From the NCBI RefSeq assembly GCF_024453815.1, contig NZ_CP072934.1, positions 310,001 to 374,000 of the forward strand: a stretch of DNA of 64,000 nucleotides. The letters run 5' to 3'. The stretch comes from Corynebacterium pseudogenitalium. Lineage in GTDB: Bacteria; Actinomycetota; Actinomycetes; Mycobacteriales; Mycobacteriaceae. Position 1 is the stretch's first letter, and each line of letters opens with the position of its first letter. The translations under genes were made by a program, and so were the position numbers. Shown piece after piece: positions 14,377 through 23,892 of this stretch. The notes beneath the pieces are model-generated. The model did no database searches. It worked only from the letters and a program-made list of their open reading frames with translations, and was not told where the DNA came from.

Positions 14377-14629
14377 CGTTGCAGCACGGGCGGTGGAGCG
14401 CGCTAGGGAGCCGCTGCCCGAACGCCTGTGGTCTAACCGGGTGGTTGTTTACGGTGACGAGGCGATGGTAATGCCGGAGGAAACAGTGCCCATGGTGGTT
14501 GGTGACGCTCCCGCCTGGGTAACCCCTACAGGGGTTGTGGCTTTGCCTTCCAACGCTGATACGTGGCCGGAGTGGTACTGGCAGGTGTGTGAGGACGATT
14601 CCGCCTGGGTGACCGTCACGCAACACTGA
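14369..14629 (+). CDS. Phage-type hypothetical protein (86 aa)
   Basis: 86 residues from a TTG overlapping the previous stop. The sequence is soluble and Trp/Val-rich (YGDEAMVMPEE, WPEWYWQVCEDDSAW). It sits directly before the scaffold and capsid genes, a place where phages carry small head-assembly proteins. I cannot assign a function. Confidence 0.55.
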   Translation: MIDVAARAVERAREPLPERLWSNRVVVYGDEAMVMPEETVPMVVGDAPAWVTPTGVVALPSNADTWPEWYWQVCEDDSAWVTVTQH

Positions 14630-14714
14630 CCGCCACCCTGACTCCGCGATACTCCTCCCCGTTACCACCAAGGCGTGGAACACCACCCAAGCCCCCAATG
14701 AGGAGACAAACCAC

Positions 14715-15441
14715 ATGTCGGATGAAAACACCACCCCCGCAGACCTCGCACAGCAGGCCGCTGACAAGGCGCAGCAAGCCCAGCACGACACCGAGCAGGG
14801 CAACTACACCCAAGCCGGTGAACACCTAGGCGAGGCGCAGGCCAACGAGGCGGACGAAGCCGTAGACCTTGACGCGCTACGTAAGCAGCTCGCCCGATAC
14901 GAAGCGGAAAACCGCAAGTTGAAGAACGAGAACGGCGACCGCCGAGTGAAGGCGAAGCAGGCGGAAGAACAGGCAGCGACGTTGAAGAAACTCGCGCAGG
15001 TACTCGGTTTGAACCGTCCGACGAAGACTCGGAGGAACAAATCAAGCAGGCCAAGGCCGCCGCGCAGGAACGAGAAGCCGAGCGTGACAAGCTCCAGGCC
15101 GAACTCGACCGAATGCGCGAGGACAACACCCTACGCAAGCTGGCGAAGGAAAACGGGGCAGCCCCCGACATGCTTGTGCCGTATCTCCGTGGTGTAGGTG
15201 ATCTCCCGAAGTGGGGCAGCGACGAGTGGGACAGTAAGGCTGGCGAACTCGTCACCAACACGCTCAACTCATTCCCACAGTTCAAGGCGGGTGGGGTAGC
15301 ACCCCGCACCAGCGGAACCCCAGCCCCACGAACAACAACGATGGCCGAATCCTCACCGCCGATGACCTCAACCGCCTGTACGCACAGGGCAAGTTTGAGG
15401 AAATCAACAAGGCAGTGGAGGAAGGCCGTATCAGCCGCTAA
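14715..15441 (+). pseudogene. Phage scaffolding-like protein, broken by two frameshifts
   Basis: Starts with GAGGAG and ATG (MSDENTTPADLAQQAADKAQ). A long Ala/Glu/Lys/Gln coiled coil runs through the middle, and the C-terminal part ends LTADDLNRLYAQGKFEEI...GRISR. A one-base loss near 15009 and another near 15290 shift the frame; joining the three frames restores about 240 residues. Composition, length and position just before the capsid gene fit a scaffold or capsid-assembly protein. Confidence 0.75.
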
Positions 15442-15466
15442 CAGTTTCCACTAGGAGGAACACACT

Positions 15467-16343
15467 ATGGCAACTCCACAGTCCCACAAGAACTGGGATC
15501 CGGTAATTGGCCCCGTTGTCGCGTCCGCGCTCATGCAGCCGCTCAAGGAGACCTGGGCATTCGCGCAGGAAGGCGTGACGAACCGCGAATTCGAAGGTGA
15601 AATCAAGGGCAAGGGTGACGAGGTTGTTGTCTCCAACCTTGGCCGTCCCCACCATCCGTAAGTACGACGAGTCCGAAGACATGATTGTTGAAGATGTCGA
15701 GTTCGGAGAGCGTAAGTTCAAGACCGACCAGGGCGACTACTTCAACTTCAAGATTCCGCTGGTATCTTCCGTCCAGTCTGCTCTGGACGTGAAGCCGGAG
15801 GCAGTCAGCGAGGCAGAGGAAGGCATGTCCGAGCAGGTCGATACCTACATCGGCAAGCTCATGAAGGACGGAGTGAAGAACTCCAACAAGGTGGGCACCC
15901 TCCCGCTCGACATTGAGAAGAAGGACGCGTACAAGACGCTGGTGGCGCTGCGTAAGAAACTCAACGCCACTTCGGTTCCGAAGACTGACCGTTTCGTGAT
16001 GGTTGGCCCGGAGATGGAATCGGCGTTGCTGTACGACGAGCGCCTGGACAAGGCAGTGAACAACAGCAATCTCTTGAACGGTGAGATTGGTCGCCTGCTC
16101 GGGTTCCGCATCATTTCCGCGCCGACGGTGCCGGGCCGTGAGGTGGTCATTGCGGGCCACCCGATGGCTACCCCGTTCGGCTACCAGATCACGGAGGTGG
16201 AGGAATCGTCCATGCTGCCGTTCCGTTTCACCCGTGCGATTACGGGCCTCCAGGTGTACGGCGGTTCCGTGATCCGCCCGGAGGCGCTGGCGACGGCTGA
16301 ACAGGATGTGGTGGAGCCGACCACGGCGGGTGCTACCGAGTAG
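15467..16343 (+). pseudogene. Phage major capsid protein (P22 coat-like), one frameshift
   Basis: Begins MATPQSHKNWDPVIGP after TAGGAGGA. An extra G near 15640 breaks the frame at VVSNL|AVPTIRKY; merged, it gives about 291 residues. Features of P22-type coat proteins include an N-terminal helix, a TIRKYDESEDMIVEDV segment, a DQGDYFNFKI motif, and a late GYQITEVEESSMLPFRFTRAITGLQVYGGSVIRPEAL domain. With the scaffold gene this is the clearest mark of a dead prophage. Confidence 0.82.
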
Positions 16344-16424
16344 ACGCTAGCCCGTAGCAGACAGCGAAGGGGTCAGGGTGTGTGCCTTGGCCCCCTTTAC
16401 CCATACCTGGATGAAGGGCACACC

Positions 16425-16499
16425 ATGAATAATCCGTATCAGGAAGAACTACTTAACCGTCTCCGTGACCATGAGAACGCGGGGGTGAACGTGAACTGA
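16425..16499 (+). pseudogene. Stub of a phage ORF (24 codons)
   Basis: MNNPYQEELLNRLRDHE... stops after 24 residues. A further phage-like stretch without a start continues (INWATSAVLKYTAVRALTKTMIEK) before the TetR gene. It is probably the truncated head-tail connector gene after the capsid. Confidence 0.4.
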
Positions 16500-16589
16500 C
16501 CCGGCTTATCAACTGGGCTACATCCGCTGTGTTGAAGTACACAGCTGTGCGGGCGCTCACTAAGACGATGATTGAGAAGTGGGTCAGAG

Positions 16590-17267
16590 TTAAGGCAGCA
16601 GGGTGTGTTCGATGCCGTCTAGAATCACATCGATGACGAGGTCGTAGTATTCCTCGGACATCGCTTCTTCTTCATCAGGGTGTGAGAGAGGCTCCAGGTA
16701 AGAGTTGACAATACTGGTCAGTCCAACAGATTGAGCCATCATAGGCTCAAGCCTGACAAGCATTTCGTGCAGGTTGTGGCGAGGCTGGATTTGATTGGAT
16801 GCGCGCAGGTTTCTCGCTCCGATCGTGTGGATGATCGAGTTCGCGATAATTGTGTAGGCCACAGGCGAATTGTCACCAAACCCAGCTTCTTGTAGTTTGG
16901 CCCAGGCTCCATCGATCATCGGCAAAAACTGTTCGGTGAACTTGCCCCGCGCGAACCTGTCGGTAATCCCCGGATATGCTAACAATGCGGGGCGTAGATT
17001 GTGAGCCATAGCTCGAAACCAGGCCTTCCATTCAAGGTCCGGGTCGGGAACTTCAATCCCGACACATACCCGGTCTACAACAGCATCACAAATGGCTTCC
17101 TTGTTTGGAAAATAATGATAAATCACTGAGGGAACCACGCCCAGTTCACGGGCAATGTCCCGTACTGACCATCCCTCAACGCCACTGATCGCGCTTAACT
17201 GTACAGCTTGTTTGACAATCAGCTCGCGTGATAGCCCAGCCCTTCGCCCCGTTAGCGCAGTGTTCAT
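16590..17267 (-). CDS. TetR-family repressor of the adjacent MFS gene
   Basis: 225 residues. The N-terminal helix-turn-helix (WSVRDIARELGVVPSVIYHYFPNKEAICDAVVDRV, about residues 38-72) is classical TetR. The C-terminal part is a helical ligand domain. It is divergent from an MFS transporter with only about 90 bp between them, which contains a 12-bp inverted repeat. Local repression of itself and the efflux gene, relieved by an unknown compound, is the natural model. Confidence 0.9.
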   Translation of the reverse strand: MNTALTGRRAGLSRELIVKQAVQLSAISGVEGWSVRDIARELGVVPSVIYHYFPNKEAICDAVVDRVCVGIEVPDPDLEWKAWFRAMAHNLRPALLAYPGITDRFARGKFTEQFLPMIDGAWAKLQEAGFGDNSPVAYTIIANSIIHTIGARNLRASNQIQPRHNLHEMLVRLEPMMAQSVGLTSIVNSYLEPLSHPDEEEAMSEEYYDLVIDVILDGIEHTLLP

Positions 17268-17295
17268 AAGGTGACCCTAACTTATTCCTTGACCC

Positions 17296-17346
17296 TTACT
17301 AGAACACCATTCTACAATATCCCTAAGTGAAACAGTGTTCTAGTAA
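17296..17346. promoter_or_regulatory. Candidate TetR operator (12-bp inverted repeat)
   Basis: TTACTAGAACAC (17296-17307) and GTGTTCTAGTAA (17335-17346) are perfect inverted copies 27 bp apart. The left half is itself part of a short palindrome, TAGAACACCATTCTA. The site covers the divergent promoters. Confidence 0.8.
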
Positions 17347-17358
17347 TGGAGTGTAGTG

Positions 17359-18588
17359 ATGCCCGACCCTCGTAGTAATAAGCCGACACAGAGCTCTATT
17401 GATCCAGGAGCGCAAGCAAACCTGGTAGTGGGAATCGTTTTTCTCGCCTTTATGGGGCAAATGATTCTCAATCCGATCATCGCGCCACTGTCACGACAGA
17501 TGGGATTGCGGGAATGGCATATTGGCGCCACTATCTCTTTGGCAGCGATTGTACTAGCGAGCTTGAGTGCTTATTGGGGGCGAGCTTCCCAACGTGTCGG
17601 CGCTAAACGTGTACTCGCTGCCGGGCTTGTGATCGCGATCATCGCTTTGAGCGCCTTCGGTATTGTCTCCTACCTGGGGATGAACCAGGTAGTTGGCGGT
17701 GTCGGACTAGTTTTTGGTGTTGTGATCACTCGTGGTTTGCTCTATGGTGGAGGGATTTCAGCGATCGCCCCGACCGCGCAAGCCCACCTGGTCACGCATG
17801 CTGCCAGCGAGAACGGGCGGGTAAAAGCACTGGGCATGATTGGAGCGGCTCAAGGGATGGCCTCCATTGTTGGAGGTGTTACTGGAGGTGTGTTAGCCGC
17901 TGCTGGTGGCCTGCTCTTGCCCTTGGTGGTCATGCCCGTTGTGATGGTGATTGGTCTGGTTGTTCTCTTGGTGAGTTTCGCACCTCAAAGCCGAGGGCAA
18001 CTTTTTGCAAAGCCTCAACGGATTCGCTTCACTGATCCGCGTGTAGCTCCCTGGCTAGCAACTGGTCTGGTGATGTTTCTTGTGTTTTCTTCTGTTGCTA
18101 CGATTTTTGGATTCACTGTCCAAGACCGCTTCGCCCTGTCGGCAACTGCGACCGCAGGTATTTCCGCGATTTACCTGACCATCATGGGCGTGACCATGAT
18201 CATTGCCCAAGCGGTGATTGCTCCAAAGACAGGGTGGGGAGCAGCGAAGCTTTTACGTACTGGTCTGGCCATTACACTAGTTGCAACTGTGCTCATTTGG
18301 CCTACCTCCTCGCACGCTTTACTGGTTGTCGGGTGTATCGTGCTGGGGGTAGGTATGGGACTGGCGATGCCCGGGTACAACACTGGCCCAACCTTGAAGA
18401 TGAGTGCAGATGAGCAAGGCGCAGTGGCTGGCATCATCAACGCTAATAATGGGTTGGCGTACGCGATTGCCCCGCTGGCTTCGACCGCCCTTTACGGGTG
18501 GAACCCGCTGGCACCCTTCGCCGTCTGTATCGCCTTGATTGCAGTGGTCGTCATCTACGCCCACACCGCACCCGCACTACGCCAATAA
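17359..18588 (+). CDS. MFS drug-efflux transporter
   Basis: About 409 residues with 12 predicted hydrophobic segments. Motif A-like RASQRVGAKRVLAAG lies between helices 2 and 3, and a helix 5-like stretch (GMIGAAQGMASIVGGVTGG) resembles the antiporter motif C of tetracycline-type drug pumps. It is next to a TetR regulator with shared control DNA. The substrate is unknown; structure and context point to proton-driven drug export. Confidence 0.88.
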   Translation: MPDPRSNKPTQSSIDPGAQANLVVGIVFLAFMGQMILNPIIAPLSRQMGLREWHIGATISLAAIVLASLSAYWGRASQRVGAKRVLAAGLVIAIIALSAFGIVSYLGMNQVVGGVGLVFGVVITRGLLYGGGISAIAPTAQAHLVTHAASENGRVKALGMIGAAQGMASIVGGVTGGVLAAAGGLLLPLVVMPVVMVIGLVVLLVSFAPQSRGQLFAKPQRIRFTDPRVAPWLATGLVMFLVFSSVATIFGFTVQDRFALSATATAGISAIYLTIMGVTMIIAQAVIAPKTGWGAAKLLRTGLAITLVATVLIWPTSSHALLVVGCIVLGVGMGLAMPGYNTGPTLKMSADEQGAVAGIINANNGLAYAIAPLASTALYGWNPLAPFAVCIALIAVVVIYAHTAPALRQ

Positions 18589-18765
18589 CTATGAGCGTGC
18601 CTGAAGTAGCCGTTCCATCACGTTATCCGCAGGAGTCGGCCCCGAGTAGTCCACCAGCGAGTTGGCTTTGACGACATCGAAAATCTCGTACCAGAGCGTA
18701 TTCGCCTGCTTGCTAAACGACTGAGACATGGCCACGAATGGGGACGCGATAGCTGTTAGGACCAC
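18589..18765 (-). pseudogene. C-terminal fragment of an unidentified gene
   Basis: A minus-strand frame reads VLTAIASPFVAMSQSF... to LLQARS and a stop at 18589, without a start. It is cut off at the IS21-like end repeats. The parent is unknown. Confidence 0.4.
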
Positions 18766-18772
18766 GGATTTA

Positions 18773-18830
18773 GTAACACCCGGGTGAGTATCCAGTAACG
18801 CCCGGGTGAGTATCGGGTAACACCCGGGCG
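18773..18830. repeat. 22-bp tandem repeats at the IS21-like end
   Basis: Two full 22-bp copies and a 14-bp partial third, each starting GTAAC(A/G)CCCGGG. They adjoin istB and match the multiple terminal repeats typical of IS21-family ends. Confidence 0.8.
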
Positions 18831-18844
18831 TTGACTATGAGCCG

Positions 18845-19621
18845 CTACTGCGTATTGGCTTCGAGGCGCATGTTTGGTCCTTCGAGTGTGATGATCTCAG
18901 CGCCAACGACAAGCCGATTCAGGATCGACCCGGCGATGACAGCATCCGGGATGGACTTGTACCACTCATCGGGTGTGAACTGGGAGGTGACAATCGTTGA
19001 GCCCCGGTGTTCACGCTCAACAAGAATGTTGAGCAGCTGGTGTGCTGTGGCAGCATCAATCGGCGTTGTTAAGAAGTCATCAAGTACGAGTACGTCTGCC
19101 AGGTGGAGATCTTGAAGAAACTCCATGCGTGCTGTGTCATCATGGCGTAGCACCATGAGCTGGTTGGCCAGGGTGTCTGTGCGGAAGAAACGAGCAGAGT
19201 AGTCGTTTCTGCACGCAGCGGTAAGGAGTGCTTGGGCCAGGTATGTTTTGCCGACGGATGATTTGCCGAGGATGACAATGCTTTGCGCTTTTTGACACCA
19301 TTGGCAGTGAGCGAGTCTGGTGATTTGCTCTTTGTTGAGGTTGCGGCCGGGTGCGTAGGTGATGTCTTCGATACACGCATCGAGATTTGGCGATCGGGAT
19401 GCTTTGAGTAATTTGTTGACTCGTCGTTCACGCTTGGCCGCGACTTCTTTATCGAGCGCGTAGAGCACTTTGTCAGAAAAGCTCCACGAGTCGAAGATGG
19501 GATCTGCTGCAATATCAATCACGGTTCGGCCAAAAGCCGTCATACGTAGATCGGTAAAGACAGGTAGGATCGATTCATCAAGAAAGCGCGCTGATGCTGA
19601 TGCTGGTTGTGGCTGTGTCAT
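18845..19621 (-). CDS. istB: IstB-like ATPase of IS21 family
   Basis: 258 residues. Walker A-like GKSSVGKT (about 119-126) and Walker B VLVLDDFL (about 175-182) are present, with IstB sequence throughout (LAHCQWCQKAQSIVILG, REHRGSTIVTSQFTPDEWY). It is the AAA+ transposition helper. The frame is intact, but its partner istA is broken, so the element is not autonomous. Confidence 0.92.
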   Translation of the reverse strand: MTQPQPASASARFLDESILPVFTDLRMTAFGRTVIDIAADPIFDSWSFSDKVLYALDKEVAAKRERRVNKLLKASRSPNLDACIEDITYAPGRNLNKEQITRLAHCQWCQKAQSIVILGKSSVGKTYLAQALLTAACRNDYSARFFRTDTLANQLMVLRHDDTARMEFLQDLHLADVLVLDDFLTTPIDAATAHQLLNILVEREHRGSTIVTSQFTPDEWYKSIPDAVIAGSILNRLVVGAEIITLEGPNMRLEANTQ

Positions 19622-20345
19622 GACTGTAGGGGTCCTTTCTTCGTGAGGTTTTCCATACTGAACTGGGCAGACCCACCCAGATATGCGCCGCGGGTATCGC
19701 GTGCGTGTTCCACCGGTGGTGTTTCAGGCGCTGTTGTGGCTGGCAGATCATGGCCTGTCGGGCGGGTTGATTGGTCTTTGCGTACCGCGGCCATCATGTT
19801 TTTCACCGCGGTATACGACACAGCCCTCCTGGTGCCATCAGGTGCGATCAGGCGTGCACAGGCTTGTTCCAGAATCACTTTGTTGGCGTGTTTGCCCATA
19901 TTCAGTACGTTTCGTCACGACTGAAATACCTGGGCAGGGATTGCCTTTGCGCTGATGAGTTCTTCGATGACTGTCCGGGTTGCGGGCCCGATCTTGGCTG
20001 CTTCACGGTAGAAGTACTCACTGGTCCACAACCCTGTGGTGTCAGCCATGTTGGCAGGAATATGATCCACATCGGTGACATAGATCCCCCGGGCTTGGGC
20101 AAGCCGGTGGGTTGCAACACGCTGCCCGGCATCAAAAACGGTTACTTCATTGCCAGTGATACGTACATCGACAGTCCGGCCGACAAGCTGGTAAGGCACT
20201 TAAGTAACGTGCTGTGTTGACGGTGATGTGGAAGTTGGGGGCGACTTTCGCACGTTTCCATTCGGTATGCTGCCACGGTGTTGTAGGAAGTTCGCCGAGT
20301 ACGCCGCGTTCAAACTCGTCAAAGAGCATCCTTCTGCTGGTGTTG
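19618..20345 (-). pseudogene. istA: istA transposase, 3' portion, inactivated
   Basis: The remaining C-terminal part reads MLFDEFERGVLGELP...NTARYL, then PYQLVGRTVDVRITGNEV after a one-base loss near 20202. An in-frame TGA at about 19916 follows (VFQS-stop-RNVLNMGKHANKV). It ends just over the istB start with 4 bp overlap, as normal for IS21 pairs. The catalytic domain is absent. Confidence 0.82.
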
Positions 20346-20984
20346 TGAATCGGCCTGACTTTTTGAGAGTGGCGTGTTACGCGGCGTGAAGGCCTGCGTG
20401 GTTTTCTCGTTGGTAGTTGGTGTAGTGCTTGATCGGCGGGATATGCCCGAGCGAGGAATGCAACCGCTCGTGATCGTACCAGTGGACCCATCCGGCTGTG
20501 GCGCGTTCCACCTCCCCCCCAGTTCGTCCACGTCTCTGCCTCGAAATCAATGAGTTCAGACTTGTACAGCCCGATCGTTGACTCCATCAGACCGTTGTCG
20601 TAGGCGTCGCCGACAGTGCCGATGGACCCGTCTATCTGATGGACGGCAAGCAGACGGCGGAGATGTGTGGGAGTGTACTGTGAGCCCGCCCGAGTGATGG
20701 GGCACCCCGGCCGACTCAAAGTACGGGTCCTGGCGCTGGCGTAGTGCCAGTGCCTGTCGCAGCGCACGGATGGCCAAAGATTTCGTGGCTCGGGTGTCCA
20801 CGACATACGCCAGGATCTCACGGGTGAATACGTCGGTGACAGAAGCCACGTAGCTGAAACCGCAGCTGGTGTGCACATACGTGAAATCCGCGATCCACCA
20901 CTGATCGGCGGATAGAGGCCGGACGGGCTGAGCAGAGGCGTGTTTGGTGTATTGGTGATGTGATTCCAGCAGGTATCTAGGCAT
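20346..20984 (-). pseudogene. IS3-family transposase (orfB) fragment with frameshifts
   Basis: The integrase-type core is visible in broken frames: WWIADFTYVHTSCGF, SVTDVFTREILAYVVD, a damaged HHSDAGSQYT-like stretch (GSQYTPTHLRRLL), then GTVGDAYDNGLMESTIGLYKSELI and a tail ending near 20381. The N-terminal part and orfA are missing. A TGAATCGG end at 20346 may be the IS terminus. Confidence 0.82.
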
Positions 20985-21270
20985 TTTGTGTAGCGAGAGT
21001 TATTTTGAGTCCCAGGGCTTTCATGATTTTCGTGATAGCCGCAAAGGACGGGTTACCGTCTTTTGATAGTGACTTGTAGAGGGATTCACGGTTGAGTTGA
21101 GTCTCTTTAGCGAGCTGGCTCATGCCGTGTGCCCTTGCAATGTCACGCAAAACCACCTGTACGGTTTTCGTATCGCCGTCTTCGAGTGCGATAGCCAGGT
21201 AATCGTTCACTGCTTCTTGGCTATCGAGATATTTGCTTGCATCGAACGCTGAAAATGTTACTTCCTTCAC
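20977..21270 (-). CDS. HigA-type antitoxin
   Basis: 97 residues with an Xre helix-turn-helix (GMSQLAKETQLNRESLYKSLSKDGNPSFAAITKIMKALGL). The opening FSAFDASKYLDSQEAVNDYLAIALEDGD is typical of the putative addiction-module antidote family. It follows the toxin gene with 4-bp overlap. Its last codons overlap the IS3 fragment, so the natural C-terminus may have been altered. Confidence 0.88.
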   Translation of the reverse strand: MKEVTFSAFDASKYLDSQEAVNDYLAIALEDGDTKTVQVVLRDIARAHGMSQLAKETQLNRESLYKSLSKDGNPSFAAITKIMKALGLKITLATQNA

Positions 21271-21575
21271 GACTGTTCCTCCCTTACCTGTTGTGCGAGC
21301 TTTTGAGCGGTTCGAATATCTTTAGCCTGGCTGGATTTATCTCCTCCGGCCAGCAGGAAAACCGTTATTGCGCCTAGTCGGGTGTAGTACACCCGATAGC
21401 CGGGCCCGAAATGAAATCTCATCTCGCTAACCTTCTCGCCAACGGGTTTGATGTCTCCAATCATTCTTCCGTGTGTTTCGCATCGGGCTATTGCATACAA
21501 AATGCGTCGCTGAGCATGTTTGTCTTTTAGCTCACCTAACCAGGCGTCAAACAAGCTGCTGGAAATGATCTCCAC
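21267..21575 (-). CDS. HigB/RelE-type toxin
   Basis: 102 residues of the RelE/ParE-like fold (FDAWLGELKDKHAQRRILYAIARCE, EMRFHFGPGYRVYYTRLGAITVFLLAGGDKSSQAKDI). This is the phage-derived Gp49/HigB-like addiction-module killer family, probably a ribosome-dependent mRNA endonuclease. Toxin-first order and 4-bp overlap with the antitoxin support a functional pair. Confidence 0.88.
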   Translation of the reverse strand: MEIISSSLFDAWLGELKDKHAQRRILYAIARCETHGRMIGDIKPVGEKVSEMRFHFGPGYRVYYTRLGAITVFLLAGGDKSSQAKDIRTAQKLAQQVREEQS

Positions 21576-21738
21576 ACGCCCAAGTGTAGCCTAAAAGCTA
21601 CATGGCTCAAGTGGGGGATACGCCTCTCATGGCTGACTCCTCTTTCGGTTTGAAGATTGGTGATGACGCCAGGAAAGCGTCTAAAGACGCTAAAGACGCA
21701 TGCAGACTTGAGGGTGCGGTTGATGAGTTGAGGTCGAG

Positions 21739-21870
21739 GTGGATGACACGTCCGCTACGGCCCGGATCTTCGGTGAGGTGTTCAAGGTCAACCTGACGAC
21801 TGAGGGGCCACCGCACCGCTTTTCGATCATCCGTGATGAAGCCACGCTCTCGAGCCTCAACTGTCAATGA
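21739..21870 (+). pseudogene. Short fragment of unknown origin
   Basis: A frame of 43 codons (VDDTSATARIFGEVF...SLNCQ) lies in the gap between the HigB gene and the restriction gene. It resembles the 3' end of a phage or plasmid gene. The rest of 21576-21881 shows no gene. Confidence 0.3.
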
Positions 21871-21881
21871 AGCAAACGGCG

Positions 21882-23892
21882 TTATTCTCGCAGCCCCTCC
21901 ACGATCCGCACCGTCTCCACCGCAACCCGCGTGACCTTGCCAATCAGATCCACGATGTAGCGCGGGTTGCCAACCTCATCGGCCCAATCGTTCGGGTCGT
22001 TGACAATCCCGGACGCCTTGTCCTTCTTCACCTGGTAGCGATCAATCAGCCACGCCAGCGCAGAGCGTGACCCCAGCATGTACTCATCAGCCTCAGCCGG
22101 GATACCGGTGATGGTCACGCGCTTGTTGTAAATCAACTTGGTCACGTCGTTGACGTTCTTACCCGTCTCTGGGTCCTTCTTGCGTGCCCACTTCATCTTC
22201 AACACACGCCAGGTGTCTGGGTCGGACTCGTCGCCCTTGACCGCGATGTCCAGCGGGTACGGCTCCACATCCTCGTACCCAACGTGCAGGTCCATGAGTT
22301 CCTTGCCGGCGCGCGCAAACTTGTCGAACTCTTCCCGCGTTCCCGGTATCTCAATGTGCGGCAGCATCTTTTTCAAGTCCGTCGCGTACGCCTCCCGATA
22401 GTTCGGGTCGTGCAGCTTGCCGTAGACGAAGTGGAAGATGTCGTCACCAGTGACATCGGCACCCAGCGCATCGCGGTAGAGCGCCTTGATCGCATCAGTG
22501 ATGTTGTCCTTGCGCACATGCCCCGCAACAACCTCACCGACCTGCCCATACATCGAGGATTCACCCTCGCTTATCGACGCCCCCTCGCCAAACAACGCAC
22601 CATCCGAAGCCTCAACGAGCTCCCAAGTGAAGCGTGGGAAGAACTGTGTTCCTTCTGAGCCAAACAGATTAAGGTCAAGGAGCATATCAGCTGCAAAAAT
22701 ACTGTAAGGCTTCACTGCGCCCACGGTCATCTGGGCAAACCCAATGTTGTGGTGGTGCTGCGTCGGGAACATCGACGGCAACTGGTACACCATGTCGTTG
22801 AGTTCTTTCGCAAAGTAACTGCGCTGTTTGAAAAACGGGCGGTACAACGAGGTGTAGACACGGTCCGTATCGACCGTAATCTCGGTTCCGCGGGCTAACT
22901 CCTGTTTCAGGCTGCGGTTCCATGAACCTTTCGCGCTATCGACTAACTCAGGATGCTGCGCAAACAACGCGTCAACACCCCGCTTGTTTTCTTCAAACCC
23001 CTCGGCTCGCAACACAGCCTGTGCCTGGTTGTAGTTCGCGATATGCGTGCCGATATTCTCCGCTAAGTCAAAGGTGGAAGAAGAATACGACCACGCATCA
23101 CGCGCAGTTGAAAGGCCACGTGAATGCTCTTCAAAGAACTTCGTCGCATCACCCTTCTTCTCGCCGATGACCGGCCAGGTCGCGAACTCGTCGCTGCGCT
23201 GGTTCAACCAATCACCGTGCTGATTCGGGGTAATTGAACGCCACTGAATCTGGCCCACCGTCGCGTTTTCAACAAACGCCAGTTTCTCATCGCGGTTTTG
23301 ATAATCAGCCGTTTGGGCATAATGCAGGTGGAAGCCGGTCTTGGAAGGATCCTTCACACCGATCAGCACCGCAACGCCAACCCGGATATCAAAGACATTG
23401 TCGCCCTCACGCTTGGCTTGTTCGCCACCACCCAAAGAGTTGCCGCGCAGATTGAAAACATAGAGGTCGGTGAAATCCTCGGCCATCGACAGGCGGACAC
23501 CATCTCCGGTGTTGCCGTCTACCCAGCCGTTATTTGCGATAAACGCCACGACGCCATGATCCCCGATTCGGTCCGTCGCCCACCGGAATGCGCGCAAATA
23601 TGAGTCGTATAGCGAGTTCTTATTCGTCGCCGTTGACTTCGCCGCGTACGTCTCCGCGATACGTGCATCCAGCGTCGGGTACTTCAGGTTCGCGTTGTTA
23701 TCGTTCGCGCTTGCCTGGCCCACCGAGTACGGCGGGTTGCCCACGATGACATTGATCGGGGCTTCCTTCTGGCGAACAATGCGTTCGTTGTTGTTCCTGA
23801 ATACCGTGAGGTCGAGGATGTCTCCTTCCTCGTGGATCTGGAATGTATCTGCAAGCGCGATGCCTTCGAAGGAAACATAACGGGGGGGGGGG
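21882..23892 (-). CDS. Type ISP restriction-modification enzyme, methylase/specificity part (out of frame)
   Basis: About 667 residues continuing the reading frame broken at the C tract. It opens RYVSFEGIALADTFQIHEEGD and has the N6-adenine methylase motif IV NPPY (IVGNPPYSVGQ), then a long C-terminal target-recognition region. With 10 rather than 11 C in the tract, this joins the upstream part without any other change. No independent start or ribosome site is evident. As assembled the methylase lacks this half, so the system is presumably off in this state. Confidence 0.88.

Larger units (their letters stand above)
18773..20345 (-). mobile_element. IS21-family remnant
   Basis: Contains the terminal repeats, an intact istB and the 3' half of istA. 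The 5' half of istA and the other end are missing; an IS3 fragment takes their place at about 20346. Confidence 0.8.

Noticed and set aside
18773..18830. Possible start of a CRISPR array
   Set aside because: The 22-bp units are directly tandem with no spacers and adjoin istB; they are IS21-type end repeats.
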